This document shows positions 12,865-24,790 of a stretch of 64,000 nucleotides of DNA, piece after piece. The DNA comes from Periplaneta americana (taxonomy: Eukaryota; Arthropoda; Insecta; Blattodea; Blattidae): positions 108,762,263 to 108,826,262 of the forward strand of contig NC_091119.1 of NCBI RefSeq assembly GCF_040183065.1, given 5' to 3'. The notes beneath the pieces were generated by a model. That model ran no database searches and was not told the origin of the DNA. It saw nothing but the letters and a program-made list of their open reading frames with translations. Each line of letters begins with the position of its first letter. The first letter of the stretch is position 1. The translations under genes were made by a program, and so were the position numbers.

Positions 12865-12973
12865 TCACCGAGTATTGAGAACAGATGCTGCAAAGATCTG
12901 CTGCAGAATCTGAGGAATATTCTTCAAGTCAAGACACACAAATGCTCTCCCAGCTGGAAGTTTGCCTGTTAAC
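12865..12973 (-). CDS. VWA8: VWA8 terminal exon with stop codon
   Basis: Too short to stand out as an ORF. Acceptor TTTTAG; the first base completes Arg (AG|G). It reads RLTGKLPAGRAFVCLDLKNI and then PQILQQIFAASVLNTR followed by TGA at 12867-12865. LPAGRAFVCLD...IPQILQQIF is the conserved C-terminus of VWA8. An alternative acceptor eight bases downstream (AACAG) would break the frame. The preceding intron is about 5 kb. Confidence 0.95.
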
Positions 12974-13434
12974 CTAAAATAGAAGTAACATATTATTAAC
13001 ATTCTTTAGGCCATATGTAGTTCCATAGAGGCATAATTCAACTTATCGCGATTTCCTCATCACTAGTTCCTGTTCTGCTACTGCTCTTGAAGGTGCTCTT
13101 GGTCATTCTATGTATTCCTTGGATGCAGTAAATCTCTTCGTCCTAATGGCTGTTATGAGAAAGTTTGTTTGGGAATCCTTTCTGTATTTATTCTATTATT
13201 CTATTTACACGGTCTTTCCAATTTAATTGGTATAATTCAATTTCTTGTATATTCTGAATTCTGAGAATTTTCCGAATATCAGTGTTCTTCTGAATATGTA
13301 ATCTAGCAAAGGTCTCAAGAATCTCATTTGTGTAGCTTTTAGGATTTTAAATTTATTTTATTTATGACCCAAATATGGAGAAGACTGAATTTTGATTAAT
13401 GTAATATGTAGCTAGTCAGTGATGTATGCAATGC

Positions 13435-13553
13435 AGAGGGAAAGAAACTGGTCACCCTATCTCATTATCTCCTGGCCTAGTTGCCTCATAAGTGGTGCCT
13501 TGTTGGTATCACTTGTGAGGTTCAGATCTGTCTTCGGACAGTTAACTAAACAA
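13435..13553 (+). repeat. short repeat ending in CAACAA, possible LINE 3' UTR scrap
   Basis: About 119 bases from GCAGAGGGAAAGAAACTGGT to TTAACTAAACAACAA. The CAACAA end resembles the 3' tails of the EN-RT-RNase H LINE family here. Identity not provable from one copy. Confidence 0.4.
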
Positions 13554-13559
13554 CAATAT

Positions 13560-13905
13560 GGAGAAGAATGGAGTGTGTGACATGGACAGACAGAATAAGA
13601 AATGAAGCGGTGTTGGAAAGAGTGGCTGAAGAAAGAATGATACTGAAACTGATCAGAAAGAGAAAAAGGAATTGGTTGAGTCACTGGCTGAGAAAAAACT
13701 GCATAGGTATTGAAAAATGCACTGGAAGGAATGGTGAATGGGAGAAGAGTTCAGGGCAGAAGACGATATCAGATGATAGACGACATTAAGATATATGGAT
13801 CATATGCAGGGACTAAGAGGAAGATGAAAAATAGGAAAGATTGGAGGATGCTGGGTTTGCAGTGAAAGATCTATTCTTGAGCAGAAAACTAAGAATGAAT
13901 GAATA
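13560..13905 (+). pseudogene. RTE-like LINE 3' fragment, second subfamily
   Basis: Same family as 7435-8290 (MTWTDRIRNEAVLERV-like reading, RKRKRNWLSHWLRKN, RRYQMIDDIKIYGSYAG, RKDWRMLGLQ), ending in GAATGAATGAAT. Multiple frameshifts. Lies in the last VWA8 intron. Confidence 0.8.
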
Positions 13906-14279
13906 TGACCGAAGTTTTATTTCCATAAATATAATAAGGTTGGTTTAGAACAAATTATGAATGCGTAATTTAGTGCTAGTTGACATGTGTTTGCTGAAAT
14001 GTCACTTGTTCATATTCAGTTCATTCTACTACACTTTTGTAATAACAACTAACTAGAGTAAATCATCTCTTGTGTAAGCCTACTTAATCAGAATTAACTA
14101 TAGGAAACTAGCCAGAAACTGTGGAAGAACAGGAAAATATTCCCATTGCCTTTTACCTCCTCGACATCTTCCTACATGAACTCCACATCCAACTAAAGTT
14201 ATTTTTTACATTTCCTTGCTTCTCGCTTGAAGTGGTGCTGCTAGACACAAAGGGGAATGGATCATGTTCTGAGCACAAT

Positions 14280-14459
14280 GGGCCGTATTCATAGACATTT
14301 TTAGCGCGGGCTTCCGGTGGATGATCAGCGTTTTTCGTATTCATAAACCAGTGTTAGCGATAGGATATGATTTGAATTCTGTACTAGTAACCAGTGGATA
14401 GCCGGGGCTAGTTTAGTACGCTCGTAGTGCGTGCTGCGAAATGTCTATGAATAGCACCC
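14280..14459. mobile_element. MITE family A (Harbinger-like), copy 1
   Basis: 180 bases; left end GGGCCGTATTCATAGACATT, right end (other strand) GGGTGCTATTCATAGACATT. An inverted copy with a TAA target duplication is at 29137-29325, so a PIF/Harbinger origin is likely. No coding capacity. Flanking target duplication not clear here. Confidence 0.8.
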
Positions 14460-16306
14460 TATATGTTTAGAGTAGAGTTTAAGCCACAGTCCATTGGTCA
14501 CATTTTGCTACTCGACTTCTAAAAATGCAACAAACTTTGAATGTAAATGTGCATAAATGCGACAACCACATTGGACTTCAGAAATAAAGATGGTAATGGA
14601 GAAAATGAAATCAGAGATGTGTTCGAATTAATTTGGATTTAAATGAAATTCTAATGGCACGGCAATGTTCAAAAGGTATTGAGCAATAGATGTTCAGGAA
14701 TTGATTTCAAAGAGTTGCTGCAATTCATGTAAGTTAAGTGGACAATTTCTTCAAATTGATTTATATAGTTTCATCACATACTGTAAATTGTGAGCGAGGA
14801 TTTAGTTGCATGAATCTTGTAAAAACTGGAATTAGAAACCACCTTTCTAAGAGTTTAGCACTCTGGTAACAATAAATCTCGAAGGGCCTACTAGTAAAGA
14901 ATATCAATGTTTAGAGTTCCCATAAAATAATGTATTTTAATGTGATGTAAATTCAGCAGTAATTAATACTTACATAAATATATCTAGAATGTGATAAGAT
15001 GAATTGAAAGTAATAAAACTCCAAGAAACAAATTACATAAATTTTTGTTTCTGCATACTTTATTAATTTTATCTTTCTGCACAATTACTTACAATATTGT
15101 ACAAACATTTCGCAATTTGCACAAATATAGTTTTCATTTGTGATTTTTGCGACAATTATTTATTTTCTAGTTTAAACCCTGGTTTAGAGGTTTAAAGCCC
15201 ATTCACAATGAAAATTAAATGCAATCGCAACATAAACGCAAGACCTTGGACCCATGTTACATAATGAAAGCATTCACAATGAAATATGTAAGTGCAAACA
15301 CTAAAATAAATGCAAGAAAAGTTTGCAAACTCCAAACTTTTGCACTTGCGTTCGCGTATTTCGAAACATAACACGATCGCAGAGTGCTCTTTTTACTAAC
15401 ACCATCTGTTGGCTGTTTCTACAAACCGCATTTTTCATCAAATCCTGCTTCAGAACGTTCGATCCACTGTATGTTTGGGAACGAAAATGCGCTGCCTGCT
15501 AATAGCTATAACTCAACAACTAATCAGTGGATAACATGTTATATTCTGTTCGATAGCCAAAAATTTAACAATTTTTCCAGTCTTTTCTTGGTTCGTGCAA
15601 AGAACCTTCCTCACTTCATTCCCTTCCTGACATTCTCTTTCCTAATTTGTCGTCTTGTGCCTTTAGTTCCATTCAGATCTTCTTTGCTCGTTTGTCTCTC
15701 CATTAAGTAGTTTGGTTCCATCCCTCTTGTTTCTGGTTTATTCCAGTTAGTGAACCTTGATTTCTTTATATTCTACTTCAGTTTTCATGGGCTCCAAATG
15801 GTGTTTAGTGAACAGAGAAATTCAGTATAATTTATAATTTCATATATATATATAGGCATATATTATTTTGTTGGCGAACTCCTTTCTTTATTCAATTATA
15901 TGGACATTGAGATTCTTCAAGGCATATTGTTATATAATTCAATAAACCTAATTACTATTGCACACGGCCGCTGATAGGTGGGGGATGAGGGGGACACGCT
16001 CCCTCCCCCCCCCCTAATAATTTGTTTCTACTGGTGGCTAATGACACTCCAAAACTGATAATTAATCCATGCCATGTGGTGTTCTCGTTGGTAACAATAT
16101 CAATGGGATAGGTTAAACCGCTAAAGGCTAAATTCCTTATGTTGCAACATGACCGACTTGATCCAGGATGCTACTTATTGAACCATGACAGACTTGAAGC
16201 TAGTTACAGGATTATGGCTTACTCGATGCTCATTCATTTCCTGACTGGTTGCCAGATTAGTTTGCTGTTACAATGTAAGCTGTAAGTGTATGTAGCTCTA
16301 GTTTCT
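14460..16306. other. no gene seen
   Basis: AT-rich intron sequence. Two ATTCACAATGAAA motifs near 15200 and 15272 could be remains of an inverted-repeat element, but no partner end was found. C-run near 16005. Confidence 0.45.
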
Positions 16307-16625
16307 CCATGTGATATATAATAAGTTATCCCCGTAACATGCCATGAAGGCACTTGGGGGGCATGGAGGTAGAGCCCCATGCTTTCCATGACCTCGGCAC
16401 TAGAATGAGGTGGTGTGGTCGGCACCACGCTCTGACCGCCTTTTACCCCCGGGAAAGACCCGGTACTCAATTTTATAGGAGGCTGAGTGAACCTCGGGGC
16501 CGTTCTGAAAGTTTGGCAACGAGAAAAAATCCTGTCACCACCTGGGATCGAACCCCGGACCTTCCAGTCCGTAGCCAGCTGCTCTACCAACTGAGCTACC
16601 AGGCCGCCCCATGTGATATATAATA
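16307..16625 (-). mobile_element. tRNA-derived SINE, family 3, with 17-bp target duplication
   Basis: Duplication CCATGTGATATATAATA at 16307-16323 and 16609-16625. The minus-strand head reads GGCCTGGTAGCTCAGTTGGT (A box) and GGGGTTCGATCCCAGG (B box), almost a bona fide tRNA in its 5' part. The body is GC-rich and unlike families 1, 2 and 4. Probably a young insertion. Confidence 0.93.
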
Positions 16626-17380
16626 TATTAATTAATGTGGTACATTAATTCTATATATTATTAACAATTTATTAGATGTGTATAAATTTATAATGTGTAT
16701 TAAATCACAGCGACAAAACAGTGGAAGTAAAAAACTGAAATGTAAAATCCATACCAGTAGTAAAAGTACAGTAGAAGACCAGGATGCATCGACATCAGCG
16801 TCATCAGCATACACAACTCAGGATAAATTACTTCCTAATCAATTAATAAATGCTGAATACCATGAAAATAACGTAATAATTTGCAAGTAGGCCTAGACGT
16901 TTTGAAACCTAATCATAAACTGCCGCCTAACTTCATTCAGCAACAAATGAAATGTCGAGTTTTGAAGTTTCAGCCAAAATGATTTGATATATATAAAAAA
17001 AAAATGCAATTAAGACTGGTTTTAAACTTCCCCCTCAATATCTAAATTGACGTGTTTTTTGTTTAATTAAATCCTATTTAAATTATATAATTATTTAAAC
17101 TGTGAAGTTTTGAAATGAATGCTCTATATGATAATATAAAAGAATGGCTAAAACATTCTCAAATACTAAAATTCTCTCATGAATATGCGTATTGATAAAT
17201 AAATTTGACTGATGTAAATAAAATAAATAAGTTCATTGACTAATATACAATATATGCATATGAAAATAAATTATGAATTACACTAAATTTGGTCTATTTT
17301 ATAAATATTGAAAACTACCGGAGAATTTATGAAAAAAAATCTTTATGTAGAACTACATGTGAGTGGTGCTAGAAATGAAA
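16626..17380. other. no gene seen; short inverted copy of a repeat also near 8720
   Basis: 17020-17075 (ACTTCCCCCTCAATATCTAA) matches the reverse strand of 8720-8775. Otherwise AT-rich without coding signal. Confidence 0.4.
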
Positions 17381-17650
17381 CAAAAGTACCTAATACAAGG
17401 AAAAGAAGCGGAAGACAATGAGAACAAGGTGAATACAAGAAGAACGGGGAAACAAGGAAATGACAAGGAGAACAATGGGAAGTGAAGGAGAACGAGGAAT
17501 ATATGGAAAATAAGGCGAACAAAGGAAAAACGAGGAGAACAAGGGGATGTCAACGAGAACAAGGCAATATGATGGGGAACAACGAATAATATAAGCAGAA
17601 CATGGAGAAGACAAGGAGAACCAGGGAAATACAAGGAGAGGAGGGTTGCA
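17381..17650. repeat. degenerate purine-rich minisatellite
   Basis: Many diverged units of roughly 18-20 bases of the kind ACAAGGAGAACAAGGGAAA on the plus strand. The complementary strand shows long open frames rich in F, S, L and P, which are artefacts of composition. Confidence 0.75.
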
Positions 17651-18016
17651 TGTTTATCCAAAGTTATCCCTCATGCTTAGTGAGCAGAAAGACCTAGTTC
17701 TACGCCAAAAAAATCAAGACTGAATAACTGGCAAAATATAGTCTAAATGAAAAAAGGATGGAGTCGAAATAACACTTACTGGCAGAGAAAAACTGAATGG
17801 AACTGAAGCCAAGTGCTTGCAAGGAAGCAAGAGTGGAAATATTAGAAAGAAGAAAGGTGAATATCGTCAGGAGGAGAAGAATGAGAATGAAGTGGGGAAG
17901 GATGAGATCACATGCAAAAAAAGAATGAAAAGAAAAATTAATTTGGCACAAGATTACTCCAATTTTTGCTGGGATACTAAAACTGTCAAATGTAATACTA
18001 AAATGTAAGCACTTAC

Positions 18017-18255
18017 CTTAATGCCTGGTCGCCCAATGAACCAATGAAGATGGCATATGCATTGACCCTTGGATCGGAGTTCATTGCTCTTGCAAACCTC
18101 TCTGGAGGGATGCCATAACGTTCCAAGTTGGCATCAGATAGAATGACCACAATTGCCTCATCACAGTCTTCCTGGCTCAGTGACGTGATGGCAGCATGTG
18201 TGGCTTCTAAGGTGTTGTCCCCTGCCATGCAGAACTGTGAATGGGCGTGCATCGT
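18017..18255 (-). CDS. VWA8: VWA8 exon: VWA domain, second half
   Basis: Acceptor TTTCAG; donor GTAAGT. It enters in phase 0 and leaves in phase 2. It reads TMHAHSQFCMAGDNTLEATH, then VVILSDANLERYGIPPERFA and VNAYAIFIGSLGDQAL. The Thr of GDNTLEAT and the Asp of LSDANL fit the remaining MIDAS positions of the metal site. Confidence 0.97.
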
Positions 18256-18384
18256 CTGAAATGATAACCACAATTCATGTGTTTAAAATTCATAATTATT
18301 TATTGATTCAATGCTGTAATCTGTTGAGGCAAGTTAACATTGAAAAACAGAACATAATATATGGTGAATTGTTGAAAATAGTGT

Positions 18385-19300
18385 CTTCCCCTGGTTTATA
18401 GGTAAGTGACATAGGCAAACGAAATTCAGAAACACTTTCTGTATTCAATTTGCGATGTTTTGCAGACCACTCTTGTTGCTAAATCTTGCAATGTGTGCTG
18501 ATTTTTACGGTAGACCTACACATTTTGTTTTAAGTTTTCCCATGAATGAAACACATTCAAATCAGGAGAATGAGATGACCATAGTCCTTCACTGATTATT
18601 CTGTCATCAAACGCTCTACAAAAAATATCTATTGAATAATACAATGTATGAAGAGTTGTCCCATCTTACTGAAAATATGCCTAGTGTTTTTCTTTTCAAG
18701 TGAGCATGAGAAAAGTGATATTAGTATATCACTTACATAGCAATCCGAATTGATTGTCTCACAGTGAAAAACTAGGCAATAACTCTATGTATCAGCATTA
18801 ACTGCGCACCACACCACTTCTTTTTGATAGTGCAATGGAATTTCATGTAAAGCATGAAAGTTTTTGATCGCCTAAAATCTTGAATTTTGGAAATATACAC
18901 GTGACATTTAAATGAAACCATGTTTCATCTTTTATGAAAATGATTATGAATCGACAATTCCAATGTGTGAGACTGAAGTATCCAGTTACAAAAATTAACT
19001 CTGGAATTAAAACCTGATAGTTACAAGCTGTGAACAACAGAAACTTTACATGGGCAAAGCTTTAAACTTTTAAGTATTCTTAAAACTGATCTTTGTGAAA
19101 TTCCTATTTCCTGACCTAGACAGTGACTCGACTTCTTAATGCTTTTAATTTTAATTTCATACACATATCGCAAAGGTTTTCTTGGGTCGAGCTTTCTTAG
19201 CGCAACAGTTCTGCTTATTCAACAATGAACCAGCTTCTCCCCACTTTCTGAACAATCTTACAACACACAATTTTTACAGCACACTAAACCCAAGATAGTA
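18385..19300 (-). pseudogene. mariner-like transposase relic 1
   Basis: Minus-strand pieces in transposase order: DETWFHLNVTCIFPKFKILG, then DGTTLHTLYYSIDIFCRAFD with DRIISEGLWSSHSPDLN (compare the usual QQDGATPH...WPPRSPDL), then ENLKQNV and QHTLQDLAT. Frameshifts and stops throughout. It fills much of the intron between the VWA domain exons at 18017 and 19717. Confidence 0.75.
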
Positions 19301-19716
19301 TCATTAAAACTTGCAAATGCACTTCTTATATGAATTCTTCTGAAAAAAAAGTTTCAACAAGCAAAGTCAAAGTGTACTGTTCTACAGAATATTTAAACCA
19401 AGTTTATCAGCTAAAAGCTTTAAGGGGTCTCAGGGCGTGGATGTAAGCTATAAGAAAGGGCTGATAGAATGTGGTAAATAAAAAATGCAAAGGCACCACT
19501 TTTGCTTCACACTACAGAATGTTAATTTTACCCCTTACCTCTTTGTCAAAATCATCAAATAATGAATAAAGACCACCTGCTTCAATAATAAGCCACCTCC
19601 AAATTAGTATTGATGAATAATCACAATTAATATAGTATTATTAGGATATAGGACGGCTAATGGAGGAAATTCAGTCAAGATCATTAGCAGACAGCATGAG
19701 ATCCTTGGTGACTCAC

Positions 19717-19906
19717 CTTGATGACGTCCAGTCTCTGCTTGTTATCAGCAGGGGGTCTCCTATGGTCAATGAAGACGATGTCGTGGCTGTCGCCTGAGTG
19801 ACCAACCACATCATACTGGATTCTGGCCTCGTGACCTTGGAAGGCCTCCATGACCATAACCACAGCCTCCATCTCGCGGTCTAGCCGCCCATCATAGTTA
19901 TTGAAC
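19717..19906 (-). CDS. VWA8: VWA8 exon: VWA domain, central part
   Basis: Acceptor TCTCAG; donor GTGAGT. The first base completes Arg, giving RFNNYDGRLDREMEAVVMVM, then QYDVVGHSGDSHDIVFI and NKQRLDVIK; it ends in phase 0. The YDGRLDREMEAVVMVMEAF block follows the DxSxS loop directly, as in all VWA8 proteins. Confidence 0.97.
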
Positions 19907-20433
19907 CTGAGATAGCACACACAGATATGACAGCAGAAACAGACGTATTCAAACAAGTACTCTGCTGCAGGTGCTTTGTTTAAATTTCCACAAAGCTTGT
20001 GAGGAAAGCATAACAATGCACTTTCCAATTGACTTTTTACTACAGCTAAGTGATGTCATAAAATGGAACAGTATGACACTAAAAAAATATGGAGGTCCTG
20101 CAAAATGGATTTTCCATGGATTCTTCAATTTTCTTTAATTTTGAGTACCTAACCTCCATTGTACAAGCAGACTAGTCTAATTTGCATTTGTACAGCCGAC
20201 TACTGTTGTGTTATCAGCATAAAAGTAATCATTTCCTCTTATACACATTTCAATTGTAAACTGCTATCTATCGACGAAATAACGAAAGTAATTGCGCTGC
20301 CCCTATAATCATGTTCAGGAATTTCATCTTACACAGAGTGTTACACATTTTCTCAGTTTATACATCGGAGATAGACATTTTACATAAAAAAAATAATGTA
20401 TCTTGATTACGCATTTTTAACACTTTGTATCAC

Positions 20434-21693
20434 TTAAGAATTTAGTAAGCACTTTCTAGTGTTAAAAAGAAAACTAAGTGGTAAATTACCTCGTTATCTA
20501 GTTTCTTTCAGAACGACTGACACGAAATCGAAACTATACTGAAATCCAAATAAGAAAGATATTCAGGTAAACAAACATTTGATGCAAAATGTAATATGCC
20601 GCTGTGATACATAATGTGATTTGTCATCTCATTGCAGCATAGGAACTCTCCACATGCATTCGGTAGTCTGTTAATATGGAAGTCAGTTTCAGTTACTATG
20701 AAGACAGGATTGAATTCTATAATGCATTTTTATAATACCTTGTTGATGATTAATCTGATTTTTCCATACAAGAATGATGTGGAAATAAATAAACATATTT
20801 GATGTTGAATCTTTCGTACACTACTTTTAACACTTGAATATCAATTTCAGAACACACACACTATTTGACACCACATTTAAACACTTTTCAACAATCGAAC
20901 GCACCCACACAACAGGCAGCGAAGTTCGAGATGATGCCGAGATCTAGTAGGCTCTGAGGATGGTGTGAAGAAGCACCGAAACAGCTGTAAGTCGCACATG
21001 CTTACACAATTAACACGAGTAAGATCGCCATTTAATCATTTATTTAAACATATTTGATAACTATATGAAATTGTATTACAAAGTCGTCTTAATGCTGTAG
21101 CCTGTGCAGGGTCCACCACACTACACTACAGAACACACTCCGATCTCTCTAATACAGTGGTAAGTGTTTCTGTTCAGTATAATATTAATAATGTTTATAT
21201 GCTTAGGCACGCACAGTAGAGATAACTTTGTGGGGTTACTAAAGAGCAAGACATGTCTCGGCATTATATACAAAATGGTATAGGTAGTTTTATGTTACGA
21301 CACAGGTTCTACATGTTGTTGCATGAAATGCAACAGTTTGGGCTAATGGAATCCCGCCTACTTTAAACAATGGATTGTGGTAACCCATATCTGCATTCTA
21401 AACGTACCACGAATCTCGGTTCATGATTTTAACTTACTCCACTTCTGTTTAAATCATCAATCACGATGAATATCTCATAAGGAACTGCGAACTAATTTCT
21501 AGAGTGTATATCATCACTATCACCACTAGCCAATAGGAGTATATGTGTGATGTGGTACAATGGTGTGGGAGGTAGCAAAACTCCCGCCTCCACCCTTTTC
21601 TTATCTGGAATTCAGTATACAATCAACTAAGTAATTTACCACTTAGCTTTTTTTTTAACGCTGGAAAGTGGTTAGTATAACTAAATTTTTAAG
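20434..21693. mobile_element. candidate 1.26-kb TIR element carrying a hammerhead-like motif
   Basis: Inverted arms of about 55-60 bases: left 20434-20490 contains GCACTTTCTAGTGTTAAAAA and CTAAGTGGTAAATTAC; right 21630-21693 reads the same on the other strand with few changes. No transposase frame inside. The hammerhead-like motif at 20954-20990 may be a separate nested insertion. Confidence 0.55.
20954..20990 (+). ncRNA. hammerhead-ribozyme-like motif, copy 3
   Basis: CTGAGGA (C3-A9 core form CUGANGA), one extra base, GGTG...CACC stem II with a 7-8 base loop, GAA, then the palindrome ACAGCTGT as minimal stem III and an A at the expected cleavage position (20989). The flanking GGCT and AGTC can pair as a short stem I. 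TTAACACGAGTAAG follows about 20 bases downstream, as in the two copies near 49.6 and 50.2 kb. Activity is untested, and the extra base after A9 differs from textbook hammerheads. Confidence 0.5.
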
Positions 21694-21971
21694 AGAAAAA
21701 AATAATAACGATTTACTCATTGGCTGTGATGATTTTCTTCTTCATTTATGATAAAGTAAGAAATTAAACAGTATAGAACACAGCATGTCTCCATAATTTT
21801 ATGTGCCGAGTAATCTAGAGAAATGTGCCTCCACTCGAACTTATTTCAGACAAAAATTTTAGCACTTAGTAAGATCTGCTTGATAGCTTTGAAAAATTAA
21901 CGTAATCCTAGTCATTGGGGAAAGAGAGAGAGAGTAAGAAATGGCTCTTTGTCTTATTTCTTTCCACTCAC

Positions 21972-22092
21972 CTATACATACTGCCTGACACATCGATCAC
22001 TAGCTTCAGCCTCTTTGGCTTTGTCTGAGGAGTGCCCAGTTCAGGTTCTTTCTCTGCCCGCCTTCGGAAAATTGTCTTCTCTCCTGTCAAAC
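21972..22092 (-). CDS. VWA8: VWA8 exon: start of VWA domain with DxSxS metal site
   Basis: Acceptor TTGTAG; donor GTGAGT. The first two bases complete Gly, giving GLTGEKTIFRRRAEKEPELG and then KPKRLKLVIDVSGSMYR. DVSGS is the first MIDAS motif of a von Willebrand A domain and coordinates a divalent metal. It leaves in phase 2 (AG|). It lies just beyond a TIR element that carries a hammerhead-like motif. Confidence 0.97.
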
Positions 22093-22829
22093 CTACAACG
22101 CAAAATTACATAGTTACCAAGGCAGAAATGACGCATATCACAAGTAAAAGGAACCTGCTAGCAATAGCAAAGACTGTGTTCATTAGGAACAGATAATGAA
22201 CCTGAGCTCTGCTTTTGCTGGTGCTTTATTTAATGCCAAAGGAATTGGGACTTAACCCCAAGGCATTCAAAGATGATGAAATCATATGTCTTTCCAGGAG
22301 AAGAACTTAATTGAATTGGCATTCTGCAGATAGAAACCAACCCATAAAGTTAGAAAAACTTGGCCAATCATATAGTTTAGTTCTTCTAAATTCGTCCTAC
22401 ATTTTGAACTAATTTTTTTCCCCATAATTTTAAGTACTGATTTTATAAGCATTTGATCTGAAACCCACGAAGTTAGAAAAAAGCTAAGCCAACAACATAA
22501 AAGTGTTTCTCTAAATTAGTCTCAAATTTTGAACTCACTTTTCTTTGTGCAGAATTTGGCTGATTTTGTGAAAGTATATGATTCGGAGCTACAAAGTTTG
22601 AAAAACAGAGCTAAGGTAATCATGTAACTTCATTCCTCTAAATTCTTCCTGTGCTTTGAATAATTTGGAGGCGAACTATCACGTGGTGTACCTGAATATG
22701 GTTATAGCATAATATAATGCGAGCAGATGCTCTGACTAAATCAATGTCCCATAGGAACAGTCCTTATAGGACTCAAGAACAAGATCTCTGAATTAATTTC
22801 TCTTTGCAGAATTTTACAAATTCCATACA

Positions 22830-23710
22830 GTTGTTCTTCATATCTGCGTCCTCACTGACTCCAAGGCTGCCATCCAATTAATCTGCAGCTACAAACTTAC
22901 CTCATACTTATTTCAAGTGACTCCAATTCGAAAACTACTATGGTACACAATCATCCTTCAATCGATAAAGACATAGTTCTTCAATGGATCCCCAGTCACT
23001 ATGGACTGACTGAAAATGAAGCAGCCGATAAAAGTACGAAGCTAGTTTGAAAATTACAACCGAAACCACAGATTCAACTCTCACTTTAGCAATAAAACAA
23101 AGTACCTCAGTCTTGAAACAAATTTGGACAAAACGAATGGATCTCTTGCAAAATTGGCAAAACTCTGGAACAAATTCAGGAGGAACCTAATGACATTAAA
23201 ATTAATCTGAATCAACCGCAATATTACAGACCTTTGCCTCTAAAGCTGAGCCTAGAACTGGACATCTGGTCACAGACTTAACATACTTTTTTTTGTCTAA
23301 TGGCGGGTACTTAACTGTTCGTCATTCACTTCTAAGAAGCCAGTTGTGTGGACCAATTTAGGGGCAAAATCATTGCCCATGGTGCACAATAGGAGGCTGG
23401 TCTATGTTACACCTGCAATGAGATGAGATGATGAAGATTTGTTGGGATGTCATAGAAGAAGTTGAGCTCCCGGAGAAAATTCCCGTGTTACCTGGACCAC
23501 AGGCTTGCCCAACATAAGTCATAAATCAGGGATCGAAGATCGAACCTGGTCCACAGGATTATGAGTCCAGTGCTCTAGCCACTGAACCACTGTGGTAGCA
23601 AGTTTAAAGTATTTACATCTCCAAAATGTAAAAAGTGCAATACAAGTGAAGAAAAATTTCTGCATATTCATCTGGAATGTCAGCTGATGAATAAGAAAGA
23701 ACACTACTAG
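22830..23710 (+). pseudogene. LINE RNase H and zinc-motif fragment
   Basis: Decayed plus-strand reading: LTDSKAAIQLI, then FQWIPSHYGLTENEAADKST-like, then RTGHLVTDLTY, and after the SINE insertion SPKCKKCNTSEEKFLHIHLE. Same domain order as the 4321-6105 LINE but a different, older subfamily. Confidence 0.7.
23284..23605 (-). mobile_element. tRNA-derived SINE, family 4, copy 1
   Basis: Minus orientation: tRNA-like head from GGTTCAGTGGCTAGAGCACT to a B-box-like GGTTCGATCTTCG, body with CTCCCGGAGAAAATTCCCGT and TGGTCTATGTTACACCTGCA, ending in poly-A (T-run at 23283). Inserted inside the LINE fragment. Family also at 30364-30690. Confidence 0.8.
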
Positions 23711-23845
23711 AAAAAAAATGTTTTCATGTAAGCAGAAATTGAGCCAATTATATCTTAGCTTCCCTAAATCGTTCCCTAAACTCACTTTTCGTTGCGGAAT
23801 TTGGCTGGTTTTGTGATGCCGTTTGATATGAAATCCTGAAGTTGT

Positions 23846-24790
23846 ATTGTATTGTATTGTATTTATTAACATTCCATGGTACTGGTATTCATACATTGCT
23901 TCAAAACTAAAATATGGAACAAGTCAAAAAACTTAATACTACTATAAAGTCTTAATTTATAGTCACAGTCTAGTTGAAATATATACAGAAAAGGTTTACA
24001 ATATAGTCTACTAGAGCAACACAAAATCTTAGTATCAATTTCATGCAGAGTTGTTGAATGTCATGAATTTACCTACAGAATAGAAGGCGTGAGAAATTAG
24101 GTACTTCTTTAATTTGGCCTAAAAAATCTAAAAAATCTTATGTTTTGAGTTTCATTTTTTATATCGATAGGGAAGCTATAAAACATTTTTACTGCCATAT
24201 AACGCACTCCTTTTTGATAGCATGATAGACTTGCAGATGGAGTATGAAAGTCATTTTTTGACGCGTATTTATACTATGAACTGTTGAATTTGTTACAAAG
24301 TTTTTACGATTAAATACGAGAAAATTATTAATGAAAAAATATACTGACAAGCCATGGACATTATTTGTAGTTTTTTGAAAATGGTTCTACACGATTCGCT
24401 AGATTTGGTACCTACTACTATTCTAATTACCCTTTTTTGTAGTAGGAATATACTGTTACTATCTGTGGAATTTCCCCAGAATATTATTCCAAAACTCATT
24501 ACCGAGTGGAAGTATGCAAAGTATATTGTTTTTAAGGTATTGATATTTACTATCTTTTGCATAGATCTAATAGCAAAACATGCTGAATTTAGTTTGGGAT
24601 TATTTCTTTAATATGATTTTTCCAATTTAACACATTATCGATTCTTAAGCCAAGAAATTTGGTTGTTGTTTCTAATAGGGATCTATTGTTAATTATTGCG
24701 CTTGAAATTTGTGAGGTTGAATTTGGATGGGATTTAAAAGTTACAAAAAATAGCAGGAATTGTCTTATTATGATAGAATATGAAACCACA
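23846..24790 (-). pseudogene. Jockey-like LINE 3' fragment
   Basis: Minus-strand RT C-terminus: RSLLETTTKFLGLRIDNVLN, then LKTIYFAYFHSVMSFGIIFW and SSESCRTIFKKLQIMSMACQ, then after frameshifts YQKGVRYMAVKMFYSFPIDI. Ends in an (ACAAT)n tail (TTGTA repeats at 23846-23865). 5'-truncated. Confidence 0.8.

Noticed and set aside
12498..12878. 126-codon plus frame opposite the VWA8 terminal exon
   Set aside because: Antisense to the conserved last exon and its 3' UTR; AT-rich codons and no domain.
12957..12965. Alternative acceptor (AACAG) for the last VWA8 exon
   Set aside because: It would put the conserved LPAGRAFV segment out of frame with the preceding exon; the TTTTAG acceptor keeps it.
16550..16608. 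Possible bona fide tRNA gene (minus strand, good A and B boxes)
   Set aside because: It is the head of SINE family 3: a SINE body follows and the whole unit has a 17-bp target duplication.
17353..17661. 102-codon minus frame with hydrophobic segments resembling a membrane protein
   Set aside because: Composition artefact of a degenerate purine-rich minisatellite.
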